Shown: positions 24,688 to 32,547 of the stretch, piece after piece
How the letters are laid out: every line of letters begins with the position of its first letter
How positions within the stretch are numbered: the stretch's first letter is position 1
From: an uncultured Lachnospiraceae bacterium
GTDB taxonomy: Bacteria > Bacillota > Clostridia > Lachnospirales > Lachnospiraceae
Reading direction: 5' to 3'
Length of the DNA stretch: 42,873 nucleotides
NCBI GenBank assembly: GCA_946538445.1
Contig: CAMNGO010000001.1
Coordinates: 1-42,873, forward strand
Notes under the pieces: generated by a model
Seen by the model: the letters and a program-made list of their open reading frames with translations, nothing else
Told to the model about the DNA's origin: nothing
The model's database searches: none
Position numbers and translations under genes: made by a program

Positions 24688-25758
24688 TTATCGACTCCCG
24701 TAATTATAATAAGCAGAGCAGGCACCTTCTCCGCTGACCATACAGGCACCTACGGGATGCAGAGGGTTGCAGGCCTTCCCGAATAATCCGCACTCGGTGG
24801 GAAGGCATTTTCCCTGAAGAACTTCCCCGCAGCGACAGGCCGTAGGGGCAGAACCCTGCATCTTGGGAACAGCGAATTTTATCTCTGCATCCATATCCCG
24901 GAATTCTTCCTTCAATCTCATTCCGGATCCGGGGATAACCCCCAGCCCCCTCCATTCGGTATCACAGGCTTCCATCCATCGTTCCATCAATTTTCTGGCG
25001 CCAGGGCTTCCATCCGGTTTAACTACCTGTTCGTAACAGTTTTCAAAAAACGGTTCTCCCTGGGCATACCGTTTCAATATCGTGGCCATGGCATGAATGA
25101 TATCCTCTGCCGTAAATCCGGCAACCACTCCGCTGACACCTTCCTGCACCAGTTCCCGGCAGGTATCAGTGCCCATGATCGCGTTGACATGCCCGGGATA
25201 CAGATAGACATCCACACTGTCCTTCAAAGCCCGATAGGCAGAAGGCATGGTCTTGTTGGCTACCAGCAGGGAAAAATTGGAAATCCCTGCTTCCCTGGCT
25301 CTTTTCGCCGCAAGGCAGGAAGCCGGTGTGGTAGTCTCGAAACCAACGGAGAGAAATACCACCTCCTCCTCGGGATGTTCCACGGCATAATCCGCAGCAT
25401 CCAGGGGAGAATACACGATCTGGATCTTGCCCCCTTTTGCCCTGGCGTTCGCCAGGCTTCCTTGGGATCCGGGAACCCGGACCAGGTCACCAAAGGTACA
25501 GATCGTCACCTGTTTTTCCAATGCCAGATAGATGGCTTTATCAATATAGTCCACCGGTGTCACACACACAGGACATCCCGGACCGGATATCAATGTAACC
25601 TGGGGAGGGAGAATCTGCCTTACCCCAAGCTTAAAGATCTCATGAGTGTGTGTTCCGCAAACCTCCATGATACGAACAGGAGGGCCGTCATAAGAACGGA
25701 TTTCATTCAACTCTTCTGCTTTTTGTTTATCTCTTTTACTCATGATTCGATCAATCAT
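24688..25758 (-). CDS. hypD: Hydrogenase maturation protein HypD (iron-centre assembly scaffold)
   Basis: HypD, with HypC, holds the iron atom while CN and CO ligands are attached, using a [4Fe-4S] cluster and redox-active Cys pairs. The 356-residue protein has VCGTHTHEIF, then SGPGCPVCVTP, FETTTPAS, YLYPGHVNAIMG and a C-terminal Cys-rich segment (CRCGEVLQGKCLPTECGLFG, then CMVSGEGACSAYY) that supplies the cluster ligands. All expected motifs are present. The first ATG overlaps the hypC stop; an ATG five codons later (25743) is an alternative start. Every residue I can check suggests a functional protein. Confidence 0.95.
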   Translation of the reverse strand: MIDRIMSKRDKQKAEELNEIRSYDGPPVRIMEVCGTHTHEIFKLGVRQILPPQVTLISGPGCPVCVTPVDYIDKAIYLALEKQVTICTFGDLVRVPGSQGSLANARAKGGKIQIVYSPLDAADYAVEHPEEEVVFLSVGFETTTPASCLAAKRAREAGISNFSLLVANKTMPSAYRALKDSVDVYLYPGHVNAIMGTDTCRELVQEGVSGVVAGFTAEDIIHAMATILKRYAQGEPFFENCYEQVVKPDGSPGARKLMERWMEACDTEWRGLGVIPGSGMRLKEEFRDMDAEIKFAVPKMQGSAPTACRCGEVLQGKCLPTECGLFGKACNPLHPVGACMVSGEGACSAYYNYGSR

Positions 25759-25930
25759 CCTCTTCTTCCGTTATTTTGGCGATGGCGATCCCTGCATGGA
25801 CCATCACGTAATCGCCGGGCTCCAGGTCTTCGATCAGTTCCGCGGAGATCTCCCTCTTTGCACCATGGGCATCCACCACGGCCATACCATCCTTCATGGT
25901 GAGTATCTTAGCCGGTAATCCAACACACAT
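25751..25930 (-). CDS. hypC: Hydrogenase maturation chaperone HypC
   Basis: A small chaperone that partners HypD in carrying the Fe(CN)2CO unit and docks on the target protein; its Cys2 is essential. The 59-residue protein starts MCVGLPAKIL, with Cys2 conserved, then MKDGMAVVDAHGAKREI and the closing GDYVMVHAGIAIAKI, typical of the OB-fold family. It is shorter than usual (about 70-90 aa), with the loss at the C-terminus. AGGAGG lies nine bases before the ATG; the upstream in-frame ATG at 25969 would give a non-homologous extension. It overlaps hypD by eight bases. Confidence 0.92.
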   Translation of the reverse strand: MCVGLPAKILTMKDGMAVVDAHGAKREISAELIEDLEPGDYVMVHAGIAIAKITEEEDD

Positions 25931-25985
25931 CCTAACTTCCTCCTGTCTCAAAATTAATCTATCTTTCAATAATTACTATATAATC

Positions 25986-28334
25986 CTAACTGTTGTGTTT
26001 TTGTTGAAGGGTATACATGGCGGCTACCGCCTGCCCCACACAGATTCCCCCGTCATTGGGCGGGAGCATGGAGTGGGTATATACCTCAAATCCTTCTTTG
26101 GTAAGACCGTCCACCGTCTCCTCCAAGAGCAGGGTATTCTGATAAACTCCCCCGCTTAAAGCCACGGCATTCCACCCTCTTTCCCGGCGGACCCGGCAGC
26201 ATCCTTCCACGGTCAGGTCAGCCAGAATCCGGTGGAAACAAAGTGCCAGCATCTCGGAAGATTCCCCTCGGAGAAAGGCTTCCGTCAGTTCATGAAACAG
26301 GCGGTCTGTAGGGAGGATCCATCGACCATCTCTTTTCATCCAGGGCTTTTCAGACAGACGGTCCGACAGGGATTCATAGCATCCCCAGTCCCGGATGTCC
26401 TGATTCTGAACACATTTTAAGGCACGTTGTGCGGCATATTGTAATGCGCAGGAAGCATCCCCCTCATAGGTGGAAACTCTGCAGATCCCAAGCAGTGCAC
26501 TCACCGCATCAAACAATCTGCCGGCGCTGGTGGAAGCCACGGTATTGATCTTTCTTTCGGCCATCTTCATGAGAGTGGATGCCCCTCTGGCATCACATAA
26601 GTTTAACTTTTCCGATAGCCTGATTACCTGATTATCCTCATAACAGTCCTTCAGCATGCTGACGGCATTACGCCAACCCTCCACAGCAGAAAGATCTCCT
26701 CCTGCCTGATCAAAGGGACATATGGAAGCAACTCTTTCAAATCCACCATAATCAGCTGCCAGAATCTCCCCTCCCCAGATGGTTCCGTCCGTACCATAAC
26801 CGGTCCCATCATAAGAAACACCGATGACCGGACCCTCCACATCGTTTTCCAGCATACAGGATAAGATGTGGGCATAATGATGCTGGACTTCTATCACGGG
26901 AAGGCCCAGAGTCCTGGCAAAAGCCGAGGTATTGTAAGCGGGATGAAGATCACAGGCTACCATCTGAGGCCTGGCTTCAAGCAGTTCCTCCATTCTTCGA
27001 ACCGATTCTTCCAGGGCTTTTACTGTCCTTACGTCCCCCATGTCTCCCAGATAGGGAGAGGGATAGTAGAGCTGGTTTTTCACCAGGCAGAAGGTGTTTT
27101 TTAATTCTCCGCCGATAGCCAGCACTTCACCTGTCCATTTCATATGGGAGGAGAAAGGTAAGGGAGCATATCCTCGGGACCTGCGGATCATGTAGGGGCG
27201 GTCCCCCTCATAATCCAGAACGGTATCATCTGCCCTCAGACGGATCAGTCTGTTGTGGGACAGAATATGATCGCATAAGGTGCCCAGCTCCCTCTCGGCG
27301 TCCTCATCATCTCTGCAGATGGGAGCTCCGGAAGTATTGGCACTGGTCATGACCAGACAATCCGGCATGGTCAGACCATCCGGATAGTCAAATAAAAGCA
27401 GATGGATCGGAGCATAGGGGAGCATCACTCCCAGCTTGGGATTTCCCGGTGCTGCCGATTCCGCCACCAGGCCGTTCTCCTTTCTTTCCAAAAGAAGAAT
27501 GGGCTTCTGATGTCCGTCCAGCACTTCCTCCTGGGCATGAGTCACCCGGCACTCCCGCAATACGGTATCCAGGTTTTTCATCATGACTGCAAAGGGCTTG
27601 ACAGGCCGTTTCTTTCTTGTTCTTAACAAGCTGACTGCTTCCTCGCTGGTGGCATCGCAACACAGGTGAAAACCACCGATTCCTTTTATGGCAACGATTT
27701 TTCCCTGACAGATGGCCTGCCGGATGAGACGAATGGCCTCCGCCCCCCTGATATTCTCACCCAGGAGATAGACCTCCGGCCCGCACTCATTGCAGCAGAC
27801 CGGTTGGGCATCATACCTTCTGGAAGCAGGATCATAGTACTCTTCCTCACAGGTCTTGCACATGGGGAAGGATGCCATGCTTGTTCTCACCCTGTCATAG
27901 GGCATGGCGTCCAGGATCGTAAGCCTGGGCCCGCAACAGGTACAGTTGATAAAGGGATGCAGGTATCTGCGGTCCCCGGGATCAAATATTTCTTTCTTAC
28001 ATTTATCACATATGGCAATGTCCGGTGATACAAAGATGTCCCCTTGTATCTTCTCACTCTCCACGATGGAGAATCCGTCATATTCCCTCTCTTTCGCATC
28101 CTCCGGATCCTGCACATCCATCTTCAGAATCACTGCCCGCTCCGGCGGAGCTTCTTCCACAGCCCTGAGGAATGCTTCCACCAGATCCTCCGGACCATGA
28201 GCGATGATCTCAACAAAGGGACCCTTGTTGCACACACTGCCCTCCACCTTATAGGTGTCGGCATGTCGCGCTACTGTGGGGCGGAATCCCACCCCCTGGA
28301 CAATTCCGTATACTCTTGCCAGTTTAGTAATCAT
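25986..28334 (-). CDS. hypF: Carbamoyltransferase HypF
   Basis: Converts carbamoyl phosphate and ATP to a carbamoyl adenylate and passes the group to the HypE C-terminal Cys. The 782-residue protein has four recognisable regions: an acylphosphatase domain (residues 1-90, VYGIVQGVGFRPTVARHA), two zinc-finger-like pairs (CDKCKKEI, NCTCCGP; CKTCEEEY, CCNECGP), a YrdC/Sua5-like domain (KIVAIKGIGGFHLCCDA, KRPVKPFAVM) and a Kae1-like domain (VQHHYAHILSCM, VIGVSYDGTGYG, ALSGGVYQN). All key motifs are intact and the length is normal. It starts 11 bp after the nifK-like gene, so the hyp genes and nitrogenase-like genes are one transcript. Confidence 0.96.
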   Translation of the reverse strand: MITKLARVYGIVQGVGFRPTVARHADTYKVEGSVCNKGPFVEIIAHGPEDLVEAFLRAVEEAPPERAVILKMDVQDPEDAKEREYDGFSIVESEKIQGDIFVSPDIAICDKCKKEIFDPGDRRYLHPFINCTCCGPRLTILDAMPYDRVRTSMASFPMCKTCEEEYYDPASRRYDAQPVCCNECGPEVYLLGENIRGAEAIRLIRQAICQGKIVAIKGIGGFHLCCDATSEEAVSLLRTRKKRPVKPFAVMMKNLDTVLRECRVTHAQEEVLDGHQKPILLLERKENGLVAESAAPGNPKLGVMLPYAPIHLLLFDYPDGLTMPDCLVMTSANTSGAPICRDDEDAERELGTLCDHILSHNRLIRLRADDTVLDYEGDRPYMIRRSRGYAPLPFSSHMKWTGEVLAIGGELKNTFCLVKNQLYYPSPYLGDMGDVRTVKALEESVRRMEELLEARPQMVACDLHPAYNTSAFARTLGLPVIEVQHHYAHILSCMLENDVEGPVIGVSYDGTGYGTDGTIWGGEILAADYGGFERVASICPFDQAGGDLSAVEGWRNAVSMLKDCYEDNQVIRLSEKLNLCDARGASTLMKMAERKINTVASTSAGRLFDAVSALLGICRVSTYEGDASCALQYAAQRALKCVQNQDIRDWGCYESLSDRLSEKPWMKRDGRWILPTDRLFHELTEAFLRGESSEMLALCFHRILADLTVEGCCRVRRERGWNAVALSGGVYQNTLLLEETVDGLTKEGFEVYTHSMLPPNDGGICVGQAVAAMYTLQQKHNS

Positions 28335-28344
28335 AGGCTAATCC

Positions 28345-29403
28345 TCATATAACAAAGCCCAGTGGCTTTCCTGAGATGGCAAAATGATTCAGGGCGATAA
28401 ATCTTCCCTGATAACCCGGGATTGCCTGACCCAGAAGTTGGTCACCAATAATCAGATCATACTCTCCTTCCTCCGCAAGCCGGATCCATTGATCTTCTTC
28501 CAGCAAAGGAATATCCCAGGGTTCTCTTAACTCCTTATCCATCTGGAACCAGCTTGCCAGCTGGATCATGGCCTTGGTATGCTTCCTTAATTCCTCTCTC
28601 AGACTATGAGCCAGAACCTGCTGATGTACGATCAGGATCTTCCTCACATCCTTGTCCCCGGAAAGAATCGACCTCATCTGATCCATAAATCCGTCAAAGC
28701 CCTCAATCTGATGTAGAGGATAGGCAACCTCATAGGGGGTTCCGAATCTTTTGGCCAGATATCGGGCGGCCTTTAATCCGCTGGGTGCCACCACCAGATT
28801 TTTCATGACACTTCCCGCAGACTTTATCTCTTCAACGCCGGATCCCATCCCATAACAATGATAGCTCCCCGGGCCCTCAAAACTCAGTCCTTCCATAGGC
28901 ACATCAAAGGGGGTGGCACCGATCACGCCATAGTGTCCGGGCTCCATCCCGTAGGTATTCTCCGTAAAGGAACGGAATAAGGCCAACCAGGCTTTCTCAC
29001 ATCCCACATCATAATAATGAACTCCATCTGTATCCAGTGCCAGGGCCGGGATTCCGGTCTCCACCTCAAGCATGCGTTTCAGAGCTTTGTAGTCCGTACC
29101 GATCACTGCCGGCACCGGTGTTCCGATCAACGCGACGAATCTTCCCTCTATCTGTCTGCTCACATCCCTGATCTTTGCGATCAGGCGGTCATCTCTGCCC
29201 AGGATGGCATCCATATCCCGCAGCCCTGCACTGAAGATCGCACTGCGCTTTTCAAACCAGCGGGGTTCGTCAAAACCACAGATATTGCCGGCACAGCCCC
29301 CGGCATCGATGATGATGATCAGACCATCCATCTCACAGAATACAGCGGTGGAGCCGGACTGGTCCGGGGCAAAAGGTGAGAGAAACTTCCATAATCCTTT
29401 CAT
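28345..29403 (-). CDS. Nitrogenase component 1-like protein, short NifK/NifE-type
   Basis: A 352-residue member of the oxidoreductase/nitrogenase component 1 family, far shorter than NifK (about 520). The N-terminus (LSPFAPDQSGSTAVFCEMDG, then DAGGCAGNICGFDEPRW) resembles uncharacterised clostridial nitrogenase-like subunits. Cys23, Cys37 and Cys42 could hold an iron-sulfur cluster. Where nitrogenase subunits and maturases usually have a third Cys (ECP-x-GD), this protein has IGTPVPAVIGTD, with Pro in place of Cys. AGGAGG-type sites precede the ATG. It sits between the NifD-like and hypF genes. The substrate is unknown; it is not a dinitrogen-reducing NifK. Confidence 0.8.
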   Translation of the reverse strand: MKGLWKFLSPFAPDQSGSTAVFCEMDGLIIIIDAGGCAGNICGFDEPRWFEKRSAIFSAGLRDMDAILGRDDRLIAKIRDVSRQIEGRFVALIGTPVPAVIGTDYKALKRMLEVETGIPALALDTDGVHYYDVGCEKAWLALFRSFTENTYGMEPGHYGVIGATPFDVPMEGLSFEGPGSYHCYGMGSGVEEIKSAGSVMKNLVVAPSGLKAARYLAKRFGTPYEVAYPLHQIEGFDGFMDQMRSILSGDKDVRKILIVHQQVLAHSLREELRKHTKAMIQLASWFQMDKELREPWDIPLLEEDQWIRLAEEGEYDLIIGDQLLGQAIPGYQGRFIALNHFAISGKPLGFVI

Positions 29404-29420
29404 TTCATTTCCTCCCTCCT

Positions 29421-30728
29421 CTATTCTTTCACTTTCCCGTCAAGGGCTTTCTCACACTCCATAAAGAAATGTCGTAATCCCGCATAGCCAAAGGGCTGGA
29501 TGTCCTTGCTCCATTCGACTTTGGCTGCCTGGGGATAATAATATCCCGCATCTTTTCCCACCACGATATCCACTTGTGAATCAAAAGAGTCATAGTAGAT
29601 CATGGTGGGCTCCAGGTTGGAATAAATCCTGGTATCCGAGCTGAGAGACGCAATTTTCCTCAGATAAACGAAATCCGTATCCATCGGATTCGCAAATATC
29701 TCAGCCACGGAAAATCCGTATTGCAGCAATGCCAGAGACAACTCAAAAGCATTGGCATTACACCCTTCCCCCACGGAGAAGGTCAGTGTTTTATATTTAG
29801 ATTTAAATTCTTCAATATATTTTAAGGTCTCCTCATAATAGGGGCCGTCATCTATGCTGACACCCAGAGCCCCTCCAAAAAGACTGTATTGCTTCCGTAT
29901 CTTATCGATCTGGTAGACCCTGGTCAGCTCTATGGAGGGAAGTTTCAACCGTTTCTGCAGGTCCGTTGCCGCGTATCTTGCTTCCGGGTTCAGCACGATA
30001 TTGAAGTTGGCATTTCCCATCTCCATGTATTCTTCAAAATCCTTGCAGCGGGAGATCTCATTGATCTTCCGGATGCCCAGATTTCTCAGGATGGGATAAA
30101 GCTCACAATCATCCTCCAGATGGTCAAAATTACCCAGAAGATTCACCATGTCCTGCCTTACCTTTTCTCTTTTCAAAAGGGAATAGATTGATTGCCGTAC
30201 ATGAACCATGGGAGGCTTCCTTCCTTCCCTGGTCAAAGCATACATATAGCAGGGGAGCACCGGAACAGGGACCCGGTCTTCCGCCTTCTTACAGACCCTC
30301 TCCATATCCGTTCCAAGCAAGGCATCCACACAGGTGATACAGATCATCACCACGGAGGGTTTGGACTCCAGACAGTCATATACCTCCTGCACGGCCTGGG
30401 GAATCTTCTTAAGGTGCCTGCCCGTCACAATATCCGTCTCATCCAGAGTAAGGAAGAAAAAACGGTTCCGGTACTCTTCGTATTCCGTCAGGATGGTAGT
30501 ATTCCGCCCGCAGCAGGCCGGTGAAACCAGCAGCATCACAGAGCCGGGAATCGATAATCCTGCCCTTTTTACTCCGTAACCCTGGGCACCGGGTGAATTA
30601 AAAGCCAGGGTGGCCGGTGAACTGTAGATAAGGTGGGTGTTTGACACCAGTTCTTTCGGAATCTTCTCTTTTCCCAGGACCGCCAGCTCTCCCGCTGAGA
30701 TACTATAAGCCTTTTTTTTTGTCACCAT
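29421..30728 (-). CDS. Nitrogenase component 1-like protein, NifD/NifE-type
   Basis: A 435-residue partner to the shorter subunit; true NifD is about 480-490 aa. Cys72 and Cys73 (SPACCGRNTT) and Cys130/Cys133 (MICITCVDALLGTD) match the second and third cluster-binding positions of NifD, while the usual first Cys near residue 45-50 is missing (FNSPGAQGYGVKRAG). A later Cys323 (VGEGCNANAFEL) is a possible further ligand. No FeMo-cofactor His motif could be recognised. The start overlaps the nifH-like stop as ATGGTGA, and the fourth to sixth codons include a run of nine A. It belongs with the NifH-like protein as the two-component reductase. Confidence 0.8.
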   Translation of the reverse strand: MVTKKKAYSISAGELAVLGKEKIPKELVSNTHLIYSSPATLAFNSPGAQGYGVKRAGLSIPGSVMLLVSPACCGRNTTILTEYEEYRNRFFFLTLDETDIVTGRHLKKIPQAVQEVYDCLESKPSVVMICITCVDALLGTDMERVCKKAEDRVPVPVLPCYMYALTREGRKPPMVHVRQSIYSLLKREKVRQDMVNLLGNFDHLEDDCELYPILRNLGIRKINEISRCKDFEEYMEMGNANFNIVLNPEARYAATDLQKRLKLPSIELTRVYQIDKIRKQYSLFGGALGVSIDDGPYYEETLKYIEEFKSKYKTLTFSVGEGCNANAFELSLALLQYGFSVAEIFANPMDTDFVYLRKIASLSSDTRIYSNLEPTMIYYDSFDSQVDIVVGKDAGYYYPQAAKVEWSKDIQPFGYAGLRHFFMECEKALDGKVKE

Positions 30729-31501
30729 GTTCCCGGTTCCTCCTCTTCCTCAGGTAACTGCAGGAGTTCCTCCGCCAGTTTCAGAAAGCACTTGCTTACC
30801 TGACAGTTGGGATCACCCTCTATCACTGTCTTTCCCTGGTCCTCATATCGGTTGATCTCATTACTGCGGGGGATCTCCCCCACGATGGAAAGCCCCACGG
30901 AATCCGCAAAATCCTTCACCTTCTCCGTTTCATTTTCCACATTTCGATGGTTGAGGATGATGCCATGAACCTTGGCGTAGCTCCGATCCTCGAAATTCTT
31001 CACCGCAGTGTTTATGTTCCCTGCGGCGTAGAGGGCCATCTTTTCTCCGGAAGTGACGATGAGAACCCGGCTTGCATAGCCCTCCCGGATGGGAGCGGCA
31101 AAACCTCCGCAAACCACGTCTCCCAGCACATCATAAAGAACCACATCCGGCTGATATGTTTCGAACAATTCAAGGTCCTCCAGGAGGGAAAAGGTTGCGA
31201 TGATCCCTCTTCCGGCGCAGCCGAGACCCGGTGTGGGGCCTCCGGTCTCTATACAGAGCACATCTTTAAATCCTGTCTTGGAAATCTCCTCTATGCTTTC
31301 CGGATCCCGGTCATATTCCCTGAGATAATTCATCACCGGAACAGGGGGTTCCCCTGCGCACAGATTGATGGTAGAATCGGCCTTGGGATCACAGCCGATC
31401 TGTATCACACGCTTTCCAAGGTAAGCAAAGGAAGCGGCCAGATTGCTGGTCACAGTGGATTTCCCGATTCCTCCTTTTCCGTATATCGCTATCTTAATCA
31501 T
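30722..31501 (-). CDS. NifH-like ATP-dependent iron protein
   Basis: The electron donor of a nitrogenase-like system: a homodimer bridged by one [4Fe-4S] cluster that couples ATP hydrolysis to low-potential electron delivery. The 259-residue protein has the P-loop GKGGIGKST (8-16), cluster-ligand Cys95 in GLGCAGRG and Cys131 in DVVCGGFAAPIR, a switch-like DPKADST and Arg98, the position ADP-ribosylated in some NifH proteins. All catalytic residues are intact. It ends earlier than NifH, with an acidic tail. It is the first gene of the operon, behind a structured leader, and must work with the two component 1-like proteins that follow. Confidence 0.88.
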   Translation of the reverse strand: MIKIAIYGKGGIGKSTVTSNLAASFAYLGKRVIQIGCDPKADSTINLCAGEPPVPVMNYLREYDRDPESIEEISKTGFKDVLCIETGGPTPGLGCAGRGIIATFSLLEDLELFETYQPDVVLYDVLGDVVCGGFAAPIREGYASRVLIVTSGEKMALYAAGNINTAVKNFEDRSYAKVHGIILNHRNVENETEKVKDFADSVGLSIVGEIPRSNEINRYEDQGKTVIEGDPNCQVSKCFLKLAEELLQLPEEEEEPGTW

Positions 31502-31510
31502 ATAAAAATA

Positions 31511-31547
31511 CTCCCTTATCCAACCTGTAAGAGGGAGGATCAGGGAG
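31511..31547 (-). promoter_or_regulatory. Hairpin covering the nifH-like ribosome binding site
   Basis: On the minus strand CTCCCTGATCC pairs with GGATAAGGGAG (11 positions, one mismatch) around a 15-base loop. The right arm contains the AAGGGAG ribosome binding site, which lies nine bases before the nifH-like ATG, and TATTTTTAT follows. It could act by hiding the site or, less likely, as a weak terminator. The 274-bp gap upstream (31502-31775) also holds a second small hairpin (GTGGC/GCCAC, 31623-31638) and a 22-codon reading frame, with no known riboswitch recognised. Confidence 0.55.
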
Positions 31548-31552
31548 TGATA

Positions 31553-31621
31553 TCACAGCATAACAATATATGGATACACAACGATTCCTGCTCGGTAAAC
31601 CTTGCCCTCATGGTTGAACAT
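31553..31621 (-). CDS. Possible 22-residue leader peptide of the nitrogenase-like operon
   Basis: A short frame reading MFNHEGKVYRAGIVVYPYIV, ending ML and TGA, with AGGAAGG about five bases before the ATG. The same sequence also lies in the loop of a small hairpin, so the ribosome-binding look may be accidental. It is hydrophobic at the end and has no known homolog that I recall. It ends 6 bp before the hairpin that hides the nifH-like site, so it could be a translated control element. Confidence 0.25.
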   Translation of the reverse strand: MFNHEGKVYRAGIVVYPYIVML

Positions 31622-31775
31622 CGTGGCCTTCCTGCCACTTTATTATCTTTGTAATCTGATACCTTCTTTCTTCTCTTTCCTTCAGAGTCCAGGGGGAGTC
31701 TTCCGGTCAGGGAGAAGGCACTTTATAAGTACACTGCTTAAATGGTACCATAGTCTCCGGACAAACACAATAGGT

Positions 31776-32384
31776 CTATATAATCTCCTCCCCAAGGAAG
31801 TCTGCTATCTCCTTCAGGAGTTTTGAAATCTTACCGTCAAAATCCGAGTCATTTCCTATTATAGAGAGATGATTGTGTTTATCCCATGCAGAAAGCAACC
31901 TGTTATCCACCTCAATGGCTTCCTCCACGGTCTCGATCCTGGCAGCGTTATTATCCAAAGTATAAAACTCTTCAGCACCCTTTGCGGCTGTCACAAGATG
32001 GAATACCGCATCATAGCGGTTTGTCATCTCCTCTTCCGAGGAATAATACTCTGCAAGCACAGCGAATTCTTCCGCCGGCAGATAAGCCTTATTATCCATC
32101 ATACCCCGGTCGTACAGGATGAGGATCTTCTCGTGGGGCATCTTCTCCGCCGCTTCCCGGAAAATCCCTTCCTTGATCAATTGCAGTCTCATCTGATACT
32201 TCTGATATTCAAAAGGAGATACACAGGTCCAGGGGGCAACCCCGCCGGAGATCAATTCCGTCGCTGTCTCGGGTACAATCAATACGCAGTAACCAAGTGA
32301 GGAGAACGTCTTCTTTATTTCATTCAGCCCTGTTGTTTTTCCCCCACAGGGACCACCGGTGATTACAATATTTGTGACCTTCAT
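31776..32384 (-). CDS. AAA_28/NadR-like P-loop NTPase or kinase
   Basis: A 202-residue protein with an N-terminal P-loop ITGGPCGGKTT (Gly10-Thr18), followed by a VPETATELISGG segment and ILYDRGMMDNKAYLP, the layout of small AAA_28 or nucleoside-kinase-like proteins. The middle region (YDAVFHLVTAAKGAEEFYTL, DNNAARIETVEEAIEVDNRL) is characteristic of the AAA_28 family. Substrate and partners are unknown; a small-molecule kinase role is my inference. AAGGAAGG lies seven bases before the ATG. It sits upstream of the nitrogenase-like operon on the same strand, separated by 274 bp, so co-transcription is possible but not shown. Confidence 0.7.
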   Translation of the reverse strand: MKVTNIVITGGPCGGKTTGLNEIKKTFSSLGYCVLIVPETATELISGGVAPWTCVSPFEYQKYQMRLQLIKEGIFREAAEKMPHEKILILYDRGMMDNKAYLPAEEFAVLAEYYSSEEEMTNRYDAVFHLVTAAKGAEEFYTLDNNAARIETVEEAIEVDNRLLSAWDKHNHLSIIGNDSDFDGKISKLLKEIADFLGEEII

Positions 32385-32451
32385 ATCTGCACCTTCCTTT
32401 TTTTGATTTATCCTTCATAAGCATATTCTATCAGAACGCAGACCGTTTTCA

Positions 32452-32505
32452 AGAGTAAAAACCGCCAGGTTTCCAAGTGTCTGCACACTATAGAATCCCG
32501 GCGGT
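32452..32505 (-). terminator. Intrinsic terminator after gldA
   Basis: ACCGCCGG and CCTGGCGGT pair (one bulged base) around a 28-base loop, followed on the minus strand by TTTTTACTCTT. It separates gldA from the AAA_28-like gene. Confidence 0.75.
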
Positions 32506-32547
32506 CGGTTTAGTCAGTCAATATTCGGTTCAAGGCCGTAACAATGC

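Noticed and set aside
24033..24737. A 234-codon plus-strand open frame opposite hypE and hypD
   Set aside because: Antisense to conserved, motif-complete genes, with no ribosome binding site; the frame stays open by composition.
25093..25902. A 269-codon plus-strand open frame opposite hypD and hypC
   Set aside because: Same reasoning; no family resemblance and it contradicts the tight hypC-hypD overlap.
28345..31501. True molybdenum nitrogenase (nifHDK) for nitrogen fixation
   Set aside because: Component 1-like chains are too short, lack the full cysteine set and a recognisable FeMo-cofactor His, and no nifB, nifE or nifN genes are present in the window.
30947..31654. A 235-codon plus-strand open frame opposite the nifH-like gene
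   Set aside because: Antisense shadow of a gene with intact catalytic residues; no start signal.
31502..31775. Known riboswitch (molybdenum cofactor, cobalamin or SAM type) in the nifH-like leader
   Set aside because: I could not match the conserved cores from memory; left as an unassigned structured leader.
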